From the NCBI RefSeq assembly GCF_000337915.1, contig NZ_AOJE01000012.1, forward strand, positions 82,842-133,110: DNA of 50,269 nt, read 5' to 3'. Positions 32,356 through 40,748 of the stretch are shown here, in pieces. The position numbers were made by a program, and so were the translations under genes. Position 1 is the first letter of the stretch; the number at the start of each line of letters is the position of its first letter. This DNA comes from Halorubrum saccharovorum DSM 1137 (GTDB lineage: Archaea > Halobacteriota > Halobacteria > Halobacteriales > Haloferacaceae). The notes beneath the pieces are model-generated. The model saw only the letters and a list, made by a program, of their open reading frames with translations, did not search any database and was not told the origin of the DNA.

Positions 32356-33155
32356 CGGATCACCCACGAGCCGATGACCGTCGCAGCCGCGAACGCGACC
32401 AAGGCGTAATCGCACCCATCGACGGTCCGTGTCCGATCGTACGGCGACGGCGGCCGGGCACCGCCCCGAGCCCGCATCCCGCGCCCGACTCGCTCGCCGC
32501 GGTCGATCGTTCGCAACAGGAACGTCCCCGCGATCCGCTTCACGTCACGCCACCCGCCGCGGACGGTCGATCGCCCGGCCGTCCGACTGTTTCGCGCCAG
32601 GACCAGCCGCTGCAGCTCATCGAAAAACAGGAACAGGTACCGGTACGTGACCGCGATCACCCACACGAGCGCGACCGGAACTCGAAGCGCCTTCATGGCG
32701 GCGATAACCGATGAGAACCGCGTCGTCACCACGATCAGCGACAGGAGAGCGACTCCGGTTCCGACCCGGAGCGTGAACAGGACGACGTACGAGACGCCGG
32801 CGTCGGTGACGGCGATGCCGAACGCCTCGACGAGTACGTCTCCGGGCAGCAGCACCGCCTGTGGGAGGACGATAAACGCGGACGTAAGCGGGACGACCGC
32901 CGAGCGCGCGAGCAACCGCCGTAGCGGCACCTTCGACAGCCGCGCCAGCGCGACCGTCACGGCGCCGAGGAGGAGCGTCACCGCGAGGGTTCGGGTGATC
33001 ATCACCGCCAGCGCGAGGCCGGCGACGGCACACAGCGACGCCCGGGGGTCGCGACGCTGGAGGAACCCGTCTGACGCGGCGATCCGTTCGGCCGCGAAGA
33101 CGCTCCGGAGCGCGCCCGTGATGGCCTCGACAGAGCGCCCGACGACGCCGGTCAC
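32343..33155 (-). CDS. cbiQ: ECF transporter transmembrane protein CbiQ
   Basis: 270-residue membrane coupling subunit. Helices lie at about 35-100 (CAVAGLALAVMITRTLAVTLLLGAVTVALA), 110-135, 145-175 and at the C-terminus; the cytoplasmic coupling helices carry the Ala-Arg-Gly-type motifs (VLARNSRTAGRS and GRGMRARGGARPPSPYD). Start is GTG 33155, whose GTGA overlaps the stop of the preceding PDGLE gene, which supports it strongly; longer upstream reading is Arg-rich and antisense. It links CbiM to the CbiO ATPase. Confidence 0.92.
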   Translation of the reverse strand: MTGVVGRSVEAITGALRSVFAAERIAASDGFLQRRDPRASLCAVAGLALAVMITRTLAVTLLLGAVTVALARLSKVPLRRLLARSAVVPLTSAFIVLPQAVLLPGDVLVEAFGIAVTDAGVSYVVLFTLRVGTGVALLSLIVVTTRFSSVIAAMKALRVPVALVWVIAVTYRYLFLFFDELQRLVLARNSRTAGRSTVRGGWRDVKRIAGTFLLRTIDRGERVGRGMRARGGARPPSPYDRTRTVDGCDYALVAFAAATVIGSWVIRWGL

Positions 33156-33451
33156 CGTTCTAACAGTCGCCCGGCTCCGAGCGCGGCTGCCAGCGTGAGC
33201 CCCGTCCCGACGGCGGCCGACACGAGCGTTCCGAGCGGCGCGTCGAGGCCCGGCACCGCGTAGTCGGGGAGGAGACCGGGGGCGATCGGGGCGGCCGCGT
33301 CGGCAGCGCCCGTCGCCTCGGCGGCGTTTTCCAGCGGTTCGGCGTAGCCGACGGCGCCCGAGGCCCAGCCGAACGCGGGAGCCAAGACGACGAGAACGAG
33401 GAGCCCGAGGAGCGCCCGTCGCATCCACGAGTCCGAGACGAGGCCGTTCAC
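33152..33451 (-). CDS. cbiN: PDGLE-domain protein (CbiN-like accessory)
   Basis: 99-residue small membrane protein with two TM helices (about 12-32, ALLGLLVLVVLAPAFGWASG, and 72-95, GTLVSAAVGTGLTLAAALGAG) around a short loop with YAEPLENAAEA, matching the PDGLE-domain component of archaeal nickel/cobalt ECF systems rather than classical CbiN. It overlaps cbiM (ATGA) and cbiQ (GTGA), four bases each. It probably helps load metal into CbiM. Confidence 0.8.
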   Translation of the reverse strand: MNGLVSDSWMRRALLGLLVLVVLAPAFGWASGAVGYAEPLENAAEATGAADAAAPIAPGLLPDYAVPGLDAPLGTLVSAAVGTGLTLAAALGAGRLLER

Positions 33452-34104
33452 AGGCCCACCTCCGGGGACAGCGAGTCGTCGTCGAACCGGCCGAGAACGA
33501 GATCCGGCCGGGCGTTCGCGACGAAGCCGTACACGGCGGCGGTGATCGCCCCTTCGATGAGGCCCAACACCGTGTGACCCACGACCATGATCGACACGGT
33601 CAGGCCCAGTTCGTAGGCGAACGCCGACGAGAGCCCGACGCCGAGCCCGACCGCGAGCGCCGAGACGGTGATCGCTCCCCAGCCGGCGACGAAGGCGGCA
33701 CCGGTCTCGTGGACGCCCCTGAGCGCCCGAAAGATGGCGTAGCCGACGAGCACGTCGACGACGGCCATCGCGAAAAGGTTCCCGCCGAGCGCGATGATGC
33801 CGCCGTCGCCGAACACGAGCGCCTGAATAGTCACGACGGCGGTCATCGCGAGGACGCCGAGAGAGGGGCCCAAGAGGATGCCGGCGAACGCGCCGCCGAC
33901 AAAGTGCGCGCTCGTCCCTCCCGGAATCGGCCAGTTCAACATCTGTGCGGCGAAAATACCCGCTGCGACGACGCCGAGAAGCGGCGTGCGCTCGTCGCCG
34001 AGTTTGTCCCGAGCGCGCCTGACCGCGATTCCGATCGCAACGCCGGAAGCGACCCAGAAGAGGCCCGCGATCAGCGGATCGAGGAAACCGTCGGGAATGT
34101 GCAT
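33448..34104 (-). CDS. cbiM: nickel/cobalt ECF transporter substrate-binding protein CbiM/NikM
   Basis: 218-residue S component with about seven TM helices. In NikM/CbiM the N-terminal Met amine, His2 and a later His bind the metal; the sequence MHIPDGFLDP starts at 34104, so this ATG, not the GTG at 34113, must be the start. The second His is in GGTSAHFVGG. The following helices (VLAMTAVVTIQALVFGDGGIIALGGN) match the family. A TATA-like element (minus GTATTATC, 34131-34138) is centred about 30 bases upstream. First gene of the operon, divergent from nikR. Confidence 0.93.
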   Translation of the reverse strand: MHIPDGFLDPLIAGLFWVASGVAIGIAVRRARDKLGDERTPLLGVVAAGIFAAQMLNWPIPGGTSAHFVGGAFAGILLGPSLGVLAMTAVVTIQALVFGDGGIIALGGNLFAMAVVDVLVGYAIFRALRGVHETGAAFVAGWGAITVSALAVGLGVGLSSAFAYELGLTVSIMVVGHTVLGLIEGAITAAVYGFVANARPDLVLGRFDDDSLSPEVGL

Positions 34105-34130
34105 TTGTCTCACAACCTCTGTAGAGCCCT

Positions 34131-34138
34131 GATAATAC
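34131..34138 (-). promoter_or_regulatory. TATA-like box for the nickel transporter operon
   Basis: On the minus strand AGTATTATC precedes the ATG of cbiM by about 30 bases; leaderless or nearly so. The palindrome at 34164-34180 lies just upstream of it. Confidence 0.6.
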
Positions 34139-34163
34139 TTCTCCTCTTAATCGTAATATTGTA

Positions 34164-34180
34164 TGGTGGAATACCCACCA
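34164..34180. promoter_or_regulatory. 17-base palindrome between cbiM and nikR, putative operator
   Basis: TGGTGG-AATAC-CCACCA is a perfect inverted repeat with 6-base arms. It lies about 26 bases upstream of the cbiM TATA box and 49 bases upstream of the nikR ATG. RHH repressors bind such palindromes, so NikR is a natural candidate; the sequence does not match the E. coli NikR site, and this is inference. Confidence 0.5.
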
Positions 34181-34228
34181 AGCACGCGGGCATCAACGGT
34201 TAAGCGACTGCTGGGAAAACACGGGGGT

Positions 34229-34645
34229 ATGAGCCAAGACGTCGACCGGATGAGCGTCACACTCCCGCCGAGCCTTCTCGCGGAACTGGAGGGGGTGGTC
34301 GACGCCGGCGAGTACGACAGTCGCTCCGAAGCGACCAGAGACGCCCTCCGCGCGTTCGTCACGGAGTTCAACCGGCAGACCGGACTCTCCGGGCGTCTCA
34401 GCGGAACGGTAGTCGTCCTCTACGAACACGAACACAGCGGTGTGACCGACGAGCTGACCGAGCTGCAACACGACTTCACGGAGACGATCATCGCCGTGCA
34501 CCACGTTCACATCAGCGAGCACCTCTGTCTGGAGTCGATCGCCGTCGACGGGGCGGGCGAGCGGATCGAGTCGTTGCTGTCGCGGATTCGCCCCCTGAAA
34601 GGCGTTCATCAGGTCAAGCTCACCGTGGTCGAGGCGGACCGGTAG
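34229..34645 (+). CDS. nikR: nickel-responsive regulator NikR
   Basis: 138-residue RHH regulator. The N-terminal ribbon-helix-helix (about 6-50: DRMSVTLPPSLLAELEGVVDAG, SRSEATRDALRAFV) binds DNA; the ACT-like nickel domain has the expected ligands: His81 (ELQHDF), His92 and His94 (HHVHIS) and Cys100, the same H-x-H-x5-C spacing as E. coli NikR. The ATG at 34229 has the weak TATA-like GGTTAAG about 28 bases upstream; a frame open to 34163 would run through the palindrome and is rejected. Divergent from the nickel importer, which it probably represses when nickel is sufficient; urease may also be a target. Confidence 0.93.
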   Translation: MSQDVDRMSVTLPPSLLAELEGVVDAGEYDSRSEATRDALRAFVTEFNRQTGLSGRLSGTVVVLYEHEHSGVTDELTELQHDFTETIIAVHHVHISEHLCLESIAVDGAGERIESLLSRIRPLKGVHQVKLTVVEADR

Positions 34646-34654
34646 CGACGCCGG

Positions 34655-35494
34655 TCAGCTCATGAAGAGCCGTCGGTCGGCCCGCTCGTGGGACATTCCC
34701 ATCACGTCGGCCAGCGGCGCGAACGAGCACATCGCGTCGAGCTCGGCGTCGTGGTACCGGTCCGAGACCGACTCGATCACCGGGAACAGCGCAGAGAGCT
34801 GCGATTGGATCGCCGTGTGCCCGAACCGGCCGAGTCGCTGGGCGGCCGCGAGCAGTCCGCTCACCGAACCGTAGGCGTTCGCCAGCGCCGCTTCTCGGCT
34901 GCTGAGTCCCGCCCGCTGACAGACGACGCCGAGGACGACCGGATAGTGGCCGTCGGCGCGTCCGGCCTCGCAGGCCGCCGCGAACTCGGCGACGGTCCCG
35001 TCGACTGCGGCCCGAGCGAGCGGGTCGGCGCCGTCACCGGCCGCCGGGTCCCCGTTGACACCGTCGACCGCCCCGCCGCCGTCGCCGGTGGCCGCTCCGC
35101 CACCGCCGTCGCCGGCGGCCGCTCCGCCACCGCCGTCGTCGACCGGGTCGCCGTCCGTCTCGGCGAGCAGCTCCAGCAGCTTCCGACCGGCCTTCGTCGA
35201 GCTGTCGCGGAACTCCGCCGGCAGCGTCGCCGCGCCGAGCCGCTCGTCGGCCGCCAGCACGCCGTCGAGGTCGCCGGCCGCGGCCGACCGGTGGGCGTGG
35301 CCGAGCGCGACGGTCTCGGCGGGGCCGATCACGCCTCGGAGATACCCACCGAGGAGCTCACCCAACTCGTCCGCCGTCTCGATCTCGTCTTCGTTGAGGT
35401 ACTGCTCGACGCCGTAAGAGGCGGTGTAGGTCCCAACCGGGAGCATCGAATCCGAGAGCCGCATCGCCGTCAACAGCGCCGCGGACGAGGTCAT
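34655..35494 (-). CDS. ureF: urease accessory protein UreF
   Basis: 279-residue UreF, which with UreD and UreG forms the nickel-insertion complex on apo-urease. Family parts: LRLSDSMLPVGTYTASYGVEQYL-like N-terminus (MRLSDSMLPVGTYTAS), LGHAHRSA, and the C-terminal SSREAALANAYGSVSGLLAAAQRLGRFGH then DAMCSFAPLADVMGMSHERADRRLFMS. A glycine/aspartate low-complexity insertion (about residues 113-160) separates two conserved halves; at DNA level it is a repeat of about 29 bases. The last gene of the ure operon; its ATG overlaps the ureE stop (ATGA). Confidence 0.93.
   Translation of the reverse strand: MTSSAALLTAMRLSDSMLPVGTYTASYGVEQYLNEDEIETADELGELLGGYLRGVIGPAETVALGHAHRSAAAGDLDGVLAADERLGAATLPAEFRDSSTKAGRKLLELLAETDGDPVDDGGGGAAAGDGGGGAATGDGGGAVDGVNGDPAAGDGADPLARAAVDGTVAEFAAACEAGRADGHYPVVLGVVCQRAGLSSREAALANAYGSVSGLLAAAQRLGRFGHTAIQSQLSALFPVIESVSDRYHDAELDAMCSFAPLADVMGMSHERADRRLFMS
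35082..35141. repeat. tandem repeat inside ureF
   Basis: Two imperfect copies of a GC-rich unit of about 29 bases (GTCGCCGG[T/C]GGCCGCTCCGCCACCGCC) encode the Gly/Asp/Ala insertion of UreF. Probably slippage in a tolerant loop. Confidence 0.65.
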
Positions 35495-36192
35495 CGGTCC
35501 TCCGCGGCCGGCGATGTCGCGTCCTTCTCGTGACCGTGATCGTGGCCGCCGTGATCGTGATCGTGGCCGCCGTGACCGTGATCGCGGCCGCCGTGGTCAT
35601 GCGAGCGGTCGTCGTGGTCATGCGAGCGGTCGTCGCCATGCGCGTGACCGTGGCCGTGCTCGCCCGTGTGGTCGTGCTCGGCACCGCGATCCGCGGTTTG
35701 ATCGCTATCGCCGTCGGTGAACAGCTCTGCGCCGACGGTTTCGTAGCGCGTCGTCGCCTCTGCCGGGAGGTACGGCCCCAACACGTCTTCGATGATCGCC
35801 CGATCGGCCTCGACCGGGACGTACACGGTGTCGCCCTCGACGGCGAGGTCCCAGTGTTGGTTGCCGATCCGGTGGCCGAGTTCGAGCGCCGTCGCCACCG
35901 CCGCCTCGGCGGCCGGGAACTCGACGACGAAGGCCTCGCGCTCCTCGAAGGCGACGACGACGGCCCCGTCGTCGTCGAGCACCAGCACGTCGCCGGCGGT
36001 GAGTTCCGGCTGATCGACAAGCACGCCGAGGTCGGTCCCCGCGTCGGTCGTCACCCGGAGTCGGGACCGCCGCCGCTCGGTGTCGTCGAGGACGACCGTC
36101 TCCAGCCTTCCGGCGCGCTCGTGCTCGGCGACCGCGTCAGCGAGGGCCGGGTCACGGTCGACGTTGCCGACGACGCCGTCGACGCGTCTCAT
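35491..36192 (-). CDS. ureE: urease accessory protein UreE, His-rich nickel chaperone
   Basis: 233-residue UreE that delivers nickel to the UreG/UreD/UreF complex. N-terminal peptide-binding domain (about 1-85: RRRSRLRVTTDAGTDLGVLV), metal-binding domain (about 86-160) with LGHRIGNQHWDL carrying the conserved nickel-site His. After about residue 175 it ends in a tail with about 18 His in alternating H-D/H-G patterns, a nickel-storage feature known from Klebsiella UreE and expanded here. The tail is encoded by a repetitive region (about 35520-35680). Start ATG 36192 overlaps the ureD stop. A longer frame is rejected (Arg-rich). Confidence 0.94.
   Translation of the reverse strand: MRRVDGVVGNVDRDPALADAVAEHERAGRLETVVLDDTERRRSRLRVTTDAGTDLGVLVDQPELTAGDVLVLDDDGAVVVAFEEREAFVVEFPAAEAAVATALELGHRIGNQHWDLAVEGDTVYVPVEADRAIIEDVLGPYLPAEATTRYETVGAELFTDGDSDQTADRGAEHDHTGEHGHGHAHGDDRSHDHDDRSHDHGGRDHGHGGHDHDHGGHDHGHEKDATSPAAEDR
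35530..35640. repeat. degenerate repeats encoding the UreE His tail
   Basis: Short repeats of GTGATCGTGGCCGCC- and GGTCATGCGAGCGGTCGTC-type units run through the 3' part of ureE and encode the His/Asp/Gly tail. They are in-frame and not a CRISPR: no spacers of constant length exist. Confidence 0.75.
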
Positions 36193-37118
36193 CGGCCGCG
36201 GCCCTCCAGCGGTGCGCCGACGCCGAGCAGCGCTTCTCGGGTCTCGTCCCACGCGGCCTCGACGGCGGCGGTGACGTCGGTGCTCCGGTCGCCGAGGACG
36301 CGGACGGTCACGCCGGCGTCGTCCTTGAGGAGCGACGCGCCGGCGGCGACTTCGTGATCGGCCAGTCGGTCGTGCAGCGCGTCGGCGAGGGCGTCGACGT
36401 CGGCCGCGGTCGGTGCGAAGGCGTACAGCGTCCCGACGACGGCGTAGTCGCCGACCGTCGCCGGGTCCCGCGGGTCGCGCTCGGCGGGCCGGAGGTCGAC
36501 GGCGTCCGCACAGACCAAGTCGTCGTCGACGCTCGCCTCCAGCCGGCTGTGGTAGTGCTCGAAGCCGAACGGCTCGTGGTCGGTCAGCCCGTCCGGCACG
36601 AAGATATCGCCGACGACGACGCTCGCGTCCGGGGCCATCTCGACGGTCGTCGTCTGCAGACAGCGGGCGTCCTCGTTGACGATGGTCGGGCCGGGAACGT
36701 ACTCGAGATAGGCGCCCGACTCTGCGACCAGCGTCGCGTCCAGGTGGGCGTAGTTGGCCTTCATGCTGTGGACCTTCGTCGCGCTCTGCGTGGTCACGTG
36801 TGCCCGCGCGCCCGACCGGGCCTCGACCGAGAGGCTGTGACGGTCGCCCTGCGCGACGCCGCCGGTCGGCTCCTGTAGGCAGACCGTCGTGAGCCCGGGA
36901 GCGGGGTCGCTGTCGAGCGTCCCGGTCAGGTGGTACGGCACCTTCACGAGGTCCGACAGCAGCCGGGTTGGATTGTCGCCCTCGCGACCCAAGACGAGGT
37001 CGGCGATCCCGTTTTTCCCGTGGCCGAAGGCGGGCGACTGCGGGAGGGGCTGGTCGCCGTACTCGCGGAAGGCGGGCGGAACGACGGGGTCGTCGGCGGG
37101 GTCGTCGGCGGCGCTCAC
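36189..37118 (-). CDS. ureD: urease accessory protein UreD (UreH)
   Basis: 309-residue UreD, the scaffold that binds apo-urease and channels nickel to it. Recognisable parts: [78 protein letters not shown] and [25 protein letters not shown]. It begins at ATG 37118, overlapping the stop of ureG by four bases, and overlaps ureE at its end. Belongs to the urease operon. Confidence 0.95.
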   Translation of the reverse strand: MSAADDPADDPVVPPAFREYGDQPLPQSPAFGHGKNGIADLVLGREGDNPTRLLSDLVKVPYHLTGTLDSDPAPGLTTVCLQEPTGGVAQGDRHSLSVEARSGARAHVTTQSATKVHSMKANYAHLDATLVAESGAYLEYVPGPTIVNEDARCLQTTTVEMAPDASVVVGDIFVPDGLTDHEPFGFEHYHSRLEASVDDDLVCADAVDLRPAERDPRDPATVGDYAVVGTLYAFAPTAADVDALADALHDRLADHEVAAGASLLKDDAGVTVRVLGDRSTDVTAAVEAAWDETREALLGVGAPLEGRGR

Positions 37119-37735
37119 GCGAACAGAATGCTCCGTTCGATCGAGTCGACGACCTCGCCGACTCCCTCTTCCGCCTTGCAGTTCGTGAACACCGTCGGAT
37201 CGTCGCCGCGGACCGTCTCCGCGTCGTCGCGGAGCACGTCGAGGTCCACGTCGACGTGCGGCGCGAGGTCGGTCTTGTTGACGACGAGGAGGTCGGCCTG
37301 CGTGACGCCGGGACCGCGCTTCCGCGGGATATCGTCGCCCTCGGCGACCGAGATGACGAACATGAAGTAGTCGGCGAGCTCCGGGTTGAACGTCGCGGCG
37401 AGGTTGTCGCCGCCCGACTCGATCAACACGACGTCGAGCTCCGGATGCCGTTCGGTGAACTCGTCGATCTTCGCGAGGTTCATCGAGGGGTCCTCTCGGA
37501 TCCCGGTGTGCGGGCAGGCCCCGGTCTCGACGCCGGCGACCAGGTCCGTCGGAAGCCGGTCGGCGAACGAGTCGCGGAGCCGGTCGGCGTCCTCCTGTGT
37601 CATGATGTCGTTCGCGATGACGCCCACGTCGTAGCCGGCGTCGTCGAGCCGCGGCACGAGCCGCTGGACGAGCGCGGTCTTCCCCGACCCGACCGGTCCT
37701 CCGAGACCGACCTTGGCGACGTCTCTGTACCCCAT
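37115..37735 (-). CDS. ureG: urease accessory GTPase UreG
   Basis: 206-residue SIMIBI GTPase that drives nickel insertion by GTP hydrolysis. P-loop [17 protein letters not shown] at the N-terminus; [17 protein letters not shown]; the metal-binding C-P-H motif in [33 protein letters not shown] (switch region); and the specificity motif [10 protein letters not shown]. The ATG overlaps the ureA stop codon by one base. It normally works as a dimer with UreE, UreD and UreF, all encoded next to it. Confidence 0.97.
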   Translation of the reverse strand: MGYRDVAKVGLGGPVGSGKTALVQRLVPRLDDAGYDVGVIANDIMTQEDADRLRDSFADRLPTDLVAGVETGACPHTGIREDPSMNLAKIDEFTERHPELDVVLIESGGDNLAATFNPELADYFMFVISVAEGDDIPRKRGPGVTQADLLVVNKTDLAPHVDVDLDVLRDDAETVRGDDPTVFTNCKAEEGVGEVVDSIERSILFA

Positions 37736-38061
37736 TATTCCAGTTGCTCCGTGGTGTCGCTCCGGATCGGGTCGTGGACCGTCACGAGCTTGGTGCCGTC
37801 CGGGAACGTCGGTTCGACCTGTACCATGTCGACCATCTCGGGGACGCCCTCCATCACGTCCTCGCGGGACAGGAGGCTCGTCGCCTCCGAGCGGATCTCG
37901 GCGACGTTCATCCCCTCGCGGGCGCGCTCACAGACCCAGTCCGAGATGTACGCAACCGTCTCCGGGTGGTTGAGTTCGATCCCGCGTTCCTTCCGGCGCC
38001 TGGCCAGCTCCGCGGCCATGAAGATCGTGAGTCGTTCGTCGTCTTTCGGTGAGAGTTTCAT
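37735..38061 (-). CDS. ureA: urease gamma subunit
   Basis: 108-residue gamma subunit. It begins [27 protein letters not shown], then [30 protein letters not shown], matching the UreA fold; the end [29 protein letters not shown] fits too. The structural subunit lines the (alpha-beta-gamma)3 urease and has no metal site. It lies after ureC, which it overlaps by four bases (ATGA). Confidence 0.97.
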   Translation of the reverse strand: MKLSPKDDERLTIFMAAELARRRKERGIELNHPETVAYISDWVCERAREGMNVAEIRSEATSLLSREDVMEGVPEMVDMVQVEPTFPDGTKLVTVHDPIRSDTTEQLE

Positions 38062-39770
38062 AGCGTGTACCTCTGTGCGAGCGGCAGTTCCTCTGCGGGG
38101 TCACACGTCACGTGTTCCCCGTCGACTTCGACCTCGAACGTCTGGGCGTCGATGTCGATGTCGTCCGGTGCGTAGTCGTTGTGCAGCATGTCGGACTTCC
38201 CGACGTCGCGGGTGCCGCGGACCGGACGTATCCGCGCGTCGAGACCCAGCTCGTCGCCGACGCCGTTCTCGTACGCCGCTTTACTGACGAAGGTCGTGCT
38301 CACGGCGTTCTTCGCCTTGCCGACCGCGCCGGCGCGCGAGCGCTGCATCACCGGCTCGCAGGTCATCAGCGAGCCGTTGGCCTCGCCCATCTCGCTGTGG
38401 ACGGGGAAGCCGCCCTTGATGACGTACTTCGGTTTGATGCCGAAGAACTCCGGCTCCCAGAGCACGATGTCGGCCATCTTGCCCGTCTCCAGCGAGCCGA
38501 CGTACTCGTCGATGCCGGCGACCTTCGCGGGATTGATGGTGTATTTCGCGATGTAGCGTTCGATCCGGGCGTTGTCCGCGCCCGTCCCCTCGTCGGCCGG
38601 GAGCGGCCCGCGTTGGGCCTTCATCTTGTGGGCGGTCTGCCACGTCCGACAGATCACCTCCGCCATCCGACCCATCGCCTGGGAGTCGGAGGTCATCATG
38701 CTGATCGCGCCCATGTCGTGGAGCACGTCCTCGGCGGCGATGGTCTCCGACCGGATCCGCGATTCGGCGAAGGCCACGTCCTCGGGGACGTCCGGGTTGA
38801 GGTGGTGACAGACCATCACCATGTCCAGGTGCTCGTCGAACGTGTTGACGGTGTATGGCATCGACGGGTTCGTCGAGGACGGCAGCATGTGCTCGTGGCC
38901 GATCAGTTCCAGCACGTCGGGAGCGTGGCCGCCGCCCGCGCCCTCGATGTGGAAGGTGTGGATCGTCCGTCCGTCGATGGCCTCGAAGGTGTCCTCGACG
39001 AAGCCGGACTCGTTGAGCGTGTCGGTGTGGATACAGACCTGTACGTCCTCCTCGTCGGCCACGTCGAGCGCGGTGTCGATCACGGCGGGGGTCGATCCCC
39101 AGTCCTCGTGGAGTTTGAGACCGGTCGCGCCGGCCTCGATCTGCTCGCGGATCGGCTCGGGTTGGCTCCCGTTGCCCTTCGCGTAGAAGCCGACGTTCAT
39201 CGGCCACTCCTCGGCCGCCTGCAGGAAGCGTTCGGTGTTCTCGGGACCGGGAGTACAGGTCGTCGCTCCGCCGCCGAACCCCCCGCCGAACATCGTCGTG
39301 ATCCCGCTGGCCAAGGCGTGTTCGAACAGCTCCTTGCTGTTGAAGTGGACGTGGATGTCGAACGCGCCGGGCGTCGCGATGAGGCCGTCGGCCGGTACCG
39401 TGTCGGTGCTCGCGCCGATGACCAGACCGTCGTCGACGCCGTCCATCGTGTCCGGGTTGCCGGCCTTGCCGACACCGGCCACTTTCCCGTTGCGGACGCC
39501 GATGTCACCCTTCCGGACGCCGAGGACGGGGTCGATTACGACGACGTTGCTGTAGACCCAGTCGAGGGCCCCGTCGGCCTGCGTCGTTCCGGGCTGCATC
39601 CCCATCCCGTCGCGCATCGTTTTGCCGCCGCCGAACACCGCCTCGTCGCCGTAGGTGCCGTGGTCGGTTTCGATCTCGGCGAGGAGGTTGGTGTCGCCGA
39701 GACGCAGCCGATCGCCCTCCGTGGCGCCGAAGAGATCGGTGTACGCCTTCCGGGAGAGCTCGCGACTCAT
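38058..39770 (-). CDS. ureC: urease alpha (catalytic) subunit
   Basis: 570-residue catalytic subunit hydrolysing urea to ammonia and carbamate. Dinickel site: HxH in FDIHVHFNS, the carbamylated Lys in [15 protein letters not shown], His residues in [12 protein letters not shown] and [13 protein letters not shown], and the active-site flap His in [13 protein letters not shown], plus Asp further on ([13 protein letters not shown]). Length matches bacterial UreC (about 567). Second gene of the operon, overlapping ureB (ATGA) and ureA (ATGA). Confidence 0.98.
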   Translation of the reverse strand: MSRELSRKAYTDLFGATEGDRLRLGDTNLLAEIETDHGTYGDEAVFGGGKTMRDGMGMQPGTTQADGALDWVYSNVVVIDPVLGVRKGDIGVRNGKVAGVGKAGNPDTMDGVDDGLVIGASTDTVPADGLIATPGAFDIHVHFNSKELFEHALASGITTMFGGGFGGGATTCTPGPENTERFLQAAEEWPMNVGFYAKGNGSQPEPIREQIEAGATGLKLHEDWGSTPAVIDTALDVADEEDVQVCIHTDTLNESGFVEDTFEAIDGRTIHTFHIEGAGGGHAPDVLELIGHEHMLPSSTNPSMPYTVNTFDEHLDMVMVCHHLNPDVPEDVAFAESRIRSETIAAEDVLHDMGAISMMTSDSQAMGRMAEVICRTWQTAHKMKAQRGPLPADEGTGADNARIERYIAKYTINPAKVAGIDEYVGSLETGKMADIVLWEPEFFGIKPKYVIKGGFPVHSEMGEANGSLMTCEPVMQRSRAGAVGKAKNAVSTTFVSKAAYENGVGDELGLDARIRPVRGTRDVGKSDMLHNDYAPDDIDIDAQTFEVEVDGEHVTCDPAEELPLAQRYTL

Positions 39771-40150
39771 CCCCCTTCCCCCATGTAGCCCGCCTCACGG
39801 GCCCGCTCGAAGGCCGCTTCTCGAACCTCCTCGTCGTCGAGATCCCCCTCGACGAGTCCGCCCATCCCGCGGAGGATCCGATCCCCGCCGTACGCGACGA
39901 GGTCGACGTCCTCCTCACAGCCCGGCTCGAACCGAATCGCCGTTCCCGCGGGGATGTCCAGTCGCATCCCGTAGGCGGCTTCGCGGTCGAACGCGAGCGC
40001 CTTGTTGCACTCGAAGAAGTGGAAGTGCGAGCCGACCTGCGCGGGGCGGTCACCGGTGTTCTCGACGGTGACCGACGCCGTCTCGCGTCCGGCGTTGATC
40101 TCGATCGGATCGTCCGCCGGCAACAGTTCTCCGGGTACGAGATCACTCAT
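39767..40150 (-). CDS. ureB: urease beta subunit
   Basis: 127-residue beta subunit: [72 protein letters not shown] is the typical immunoglobulin-like body. It is the first gene of the ureBCAGDEF operon. The promoter lies to its right: a TATA-like TTTAT (minus, about 40186-40192) is centred about 39 bases upstream, giving a leader of about 12 bases. Confidence 0.97.
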   Translation of the reverse strand: MSDLVPGELLPADDPIEINAGRETASVTVENTGDRPAQVGSHFHFFECNKALAFDREAAYGMRLDIPAGTAIRFEPGCEEDVDLVAYGGDRILRGMGGLVEGDLDDEEVREAAFERAREAGYMGEGG

Positions 40151-40487
40151 CGGTGCGATCTCCGTCTGCCGGGATCTACCGCGGGTGATAAATCGACTAC
40201 CATTCTGGGAGAATAATTGGATAATACTTGTAAAAGACTTCCTCTTAGTGTAGTAATAGGCGTAGATTAGCGTTTGAATTGAAAATAAGCAAAATCCATG
40301 GCAATATTTTCGACAGTCGCGCCGGTTTGCAGACGCTCTGTGAGGAAAACTCGCCGTTTGCCAAGTTTCACCGCCCCGTTCCCCGCAGCCGGAAAACGAG
40401 ACGGAGCTGATCGGACCGAAACCGGCGCATCGACGGCTCGCGCGAACCTCCCCGCCGCTATCCGCGTCAGATTCGGCGAGACCGTCA

Positions 40488-40503
40488 GTTATCTATCGAT
40501 AAC
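40488..40503. promoter_or_regulatory. inverted repeat GTTATC-TATC-GATAAC upstream of urtA
   Basis: Perfect 6-base arms around a 4-base spacer, about 80 bases before the TATA box of urtA. Candidate binding site for a regulator of nitrogen or urea use; no factor can be named from sequence. Confidence 0.5.
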
Positions 40504-40543
40504 GACATGTGTTTCAGTTCTCATCTTGGAGACGCAACCTACT

Positions 40544-40561
40544 ATTGAACATCTGTTCAAT
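40544..40561. promoter_or_regulatory. inverted repeat ATTGAAC-ATCT-GTTCAAT upstream of urtA
   Basis: Perfect 7-base arms around a 4-base spacer, ending about 22 bases before the TATA box at 40583. The place is right for an activator or a repressor. Confidence 0.6.
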
Positions 40562-40582
40562 TCTCTATCCAATATTAGGTCA

Positions 40583-40589
40583 TATAAAT
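40583..40589 (+). promoter_or_regulatory. TATA box for urtABCDE
   Basis: CATATAAATT contains TATAAAT, one of the best TATA matches in the window. Transcription would start near 40612, leaving an mRNA leader of about 135 bases before urtA, unlike the leaderless genes elsewhere here. GGGG at 40737-40740, eight bases before the ATG, could serve as ribosome binding site. Confidence 0.55.
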
Positions 40590-40748
40590 TCTTGTGAGTG
40601 TATTTCCATGCATATTGACGTGAGGAGAAGTCTTTTGTAATCAGTCCATCTTCGGAGGATTGTCTGAAATGAGAAGACAATTGGCACGGGATTCAGATAA
40701 TAACGTTGTATCTATCCAAAAAGATCGCAGTATCGTGGGGATTGACGA

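Larger units (their letters stand above)
40151..40748. promoter_or_regulatory. AT-rich divergent control region between ure and urt
   Basis: 598 bases without a credible gene; strikingly A/T-rich in its outer parts compared with the flanks. It holds the presumed ureB promoter (about 40186-40192, minus), two perfect inverted repeats (40488-40503 and 40544-40561), a good plus-strand TATA box (40583-40589) and a purine-rich GGGG before the urtA ATG. Short frames of about 60-100 codons exist but are not acidic. Confidence 0.7.

Noticed and set aside
34163-34228. N-terminal extension of NikR starting at an upstream ATG
   Set aside because: It would start inside the palindrome and add 22 non-conserved residues; NikR normally begins just before the RHH motif.
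35500-35700. Repeats in ureE considered as CRISPR-like
   Set aside because: Irregular units without constant spacers, fully inside a coding frame giving a known His-rich tail.
40298-40680. Two short frames (one on each strand) in the ure-urt gap
   Set aside because: Not acidic, overlap each other, contain the inverted repeats; more likely control sequence.
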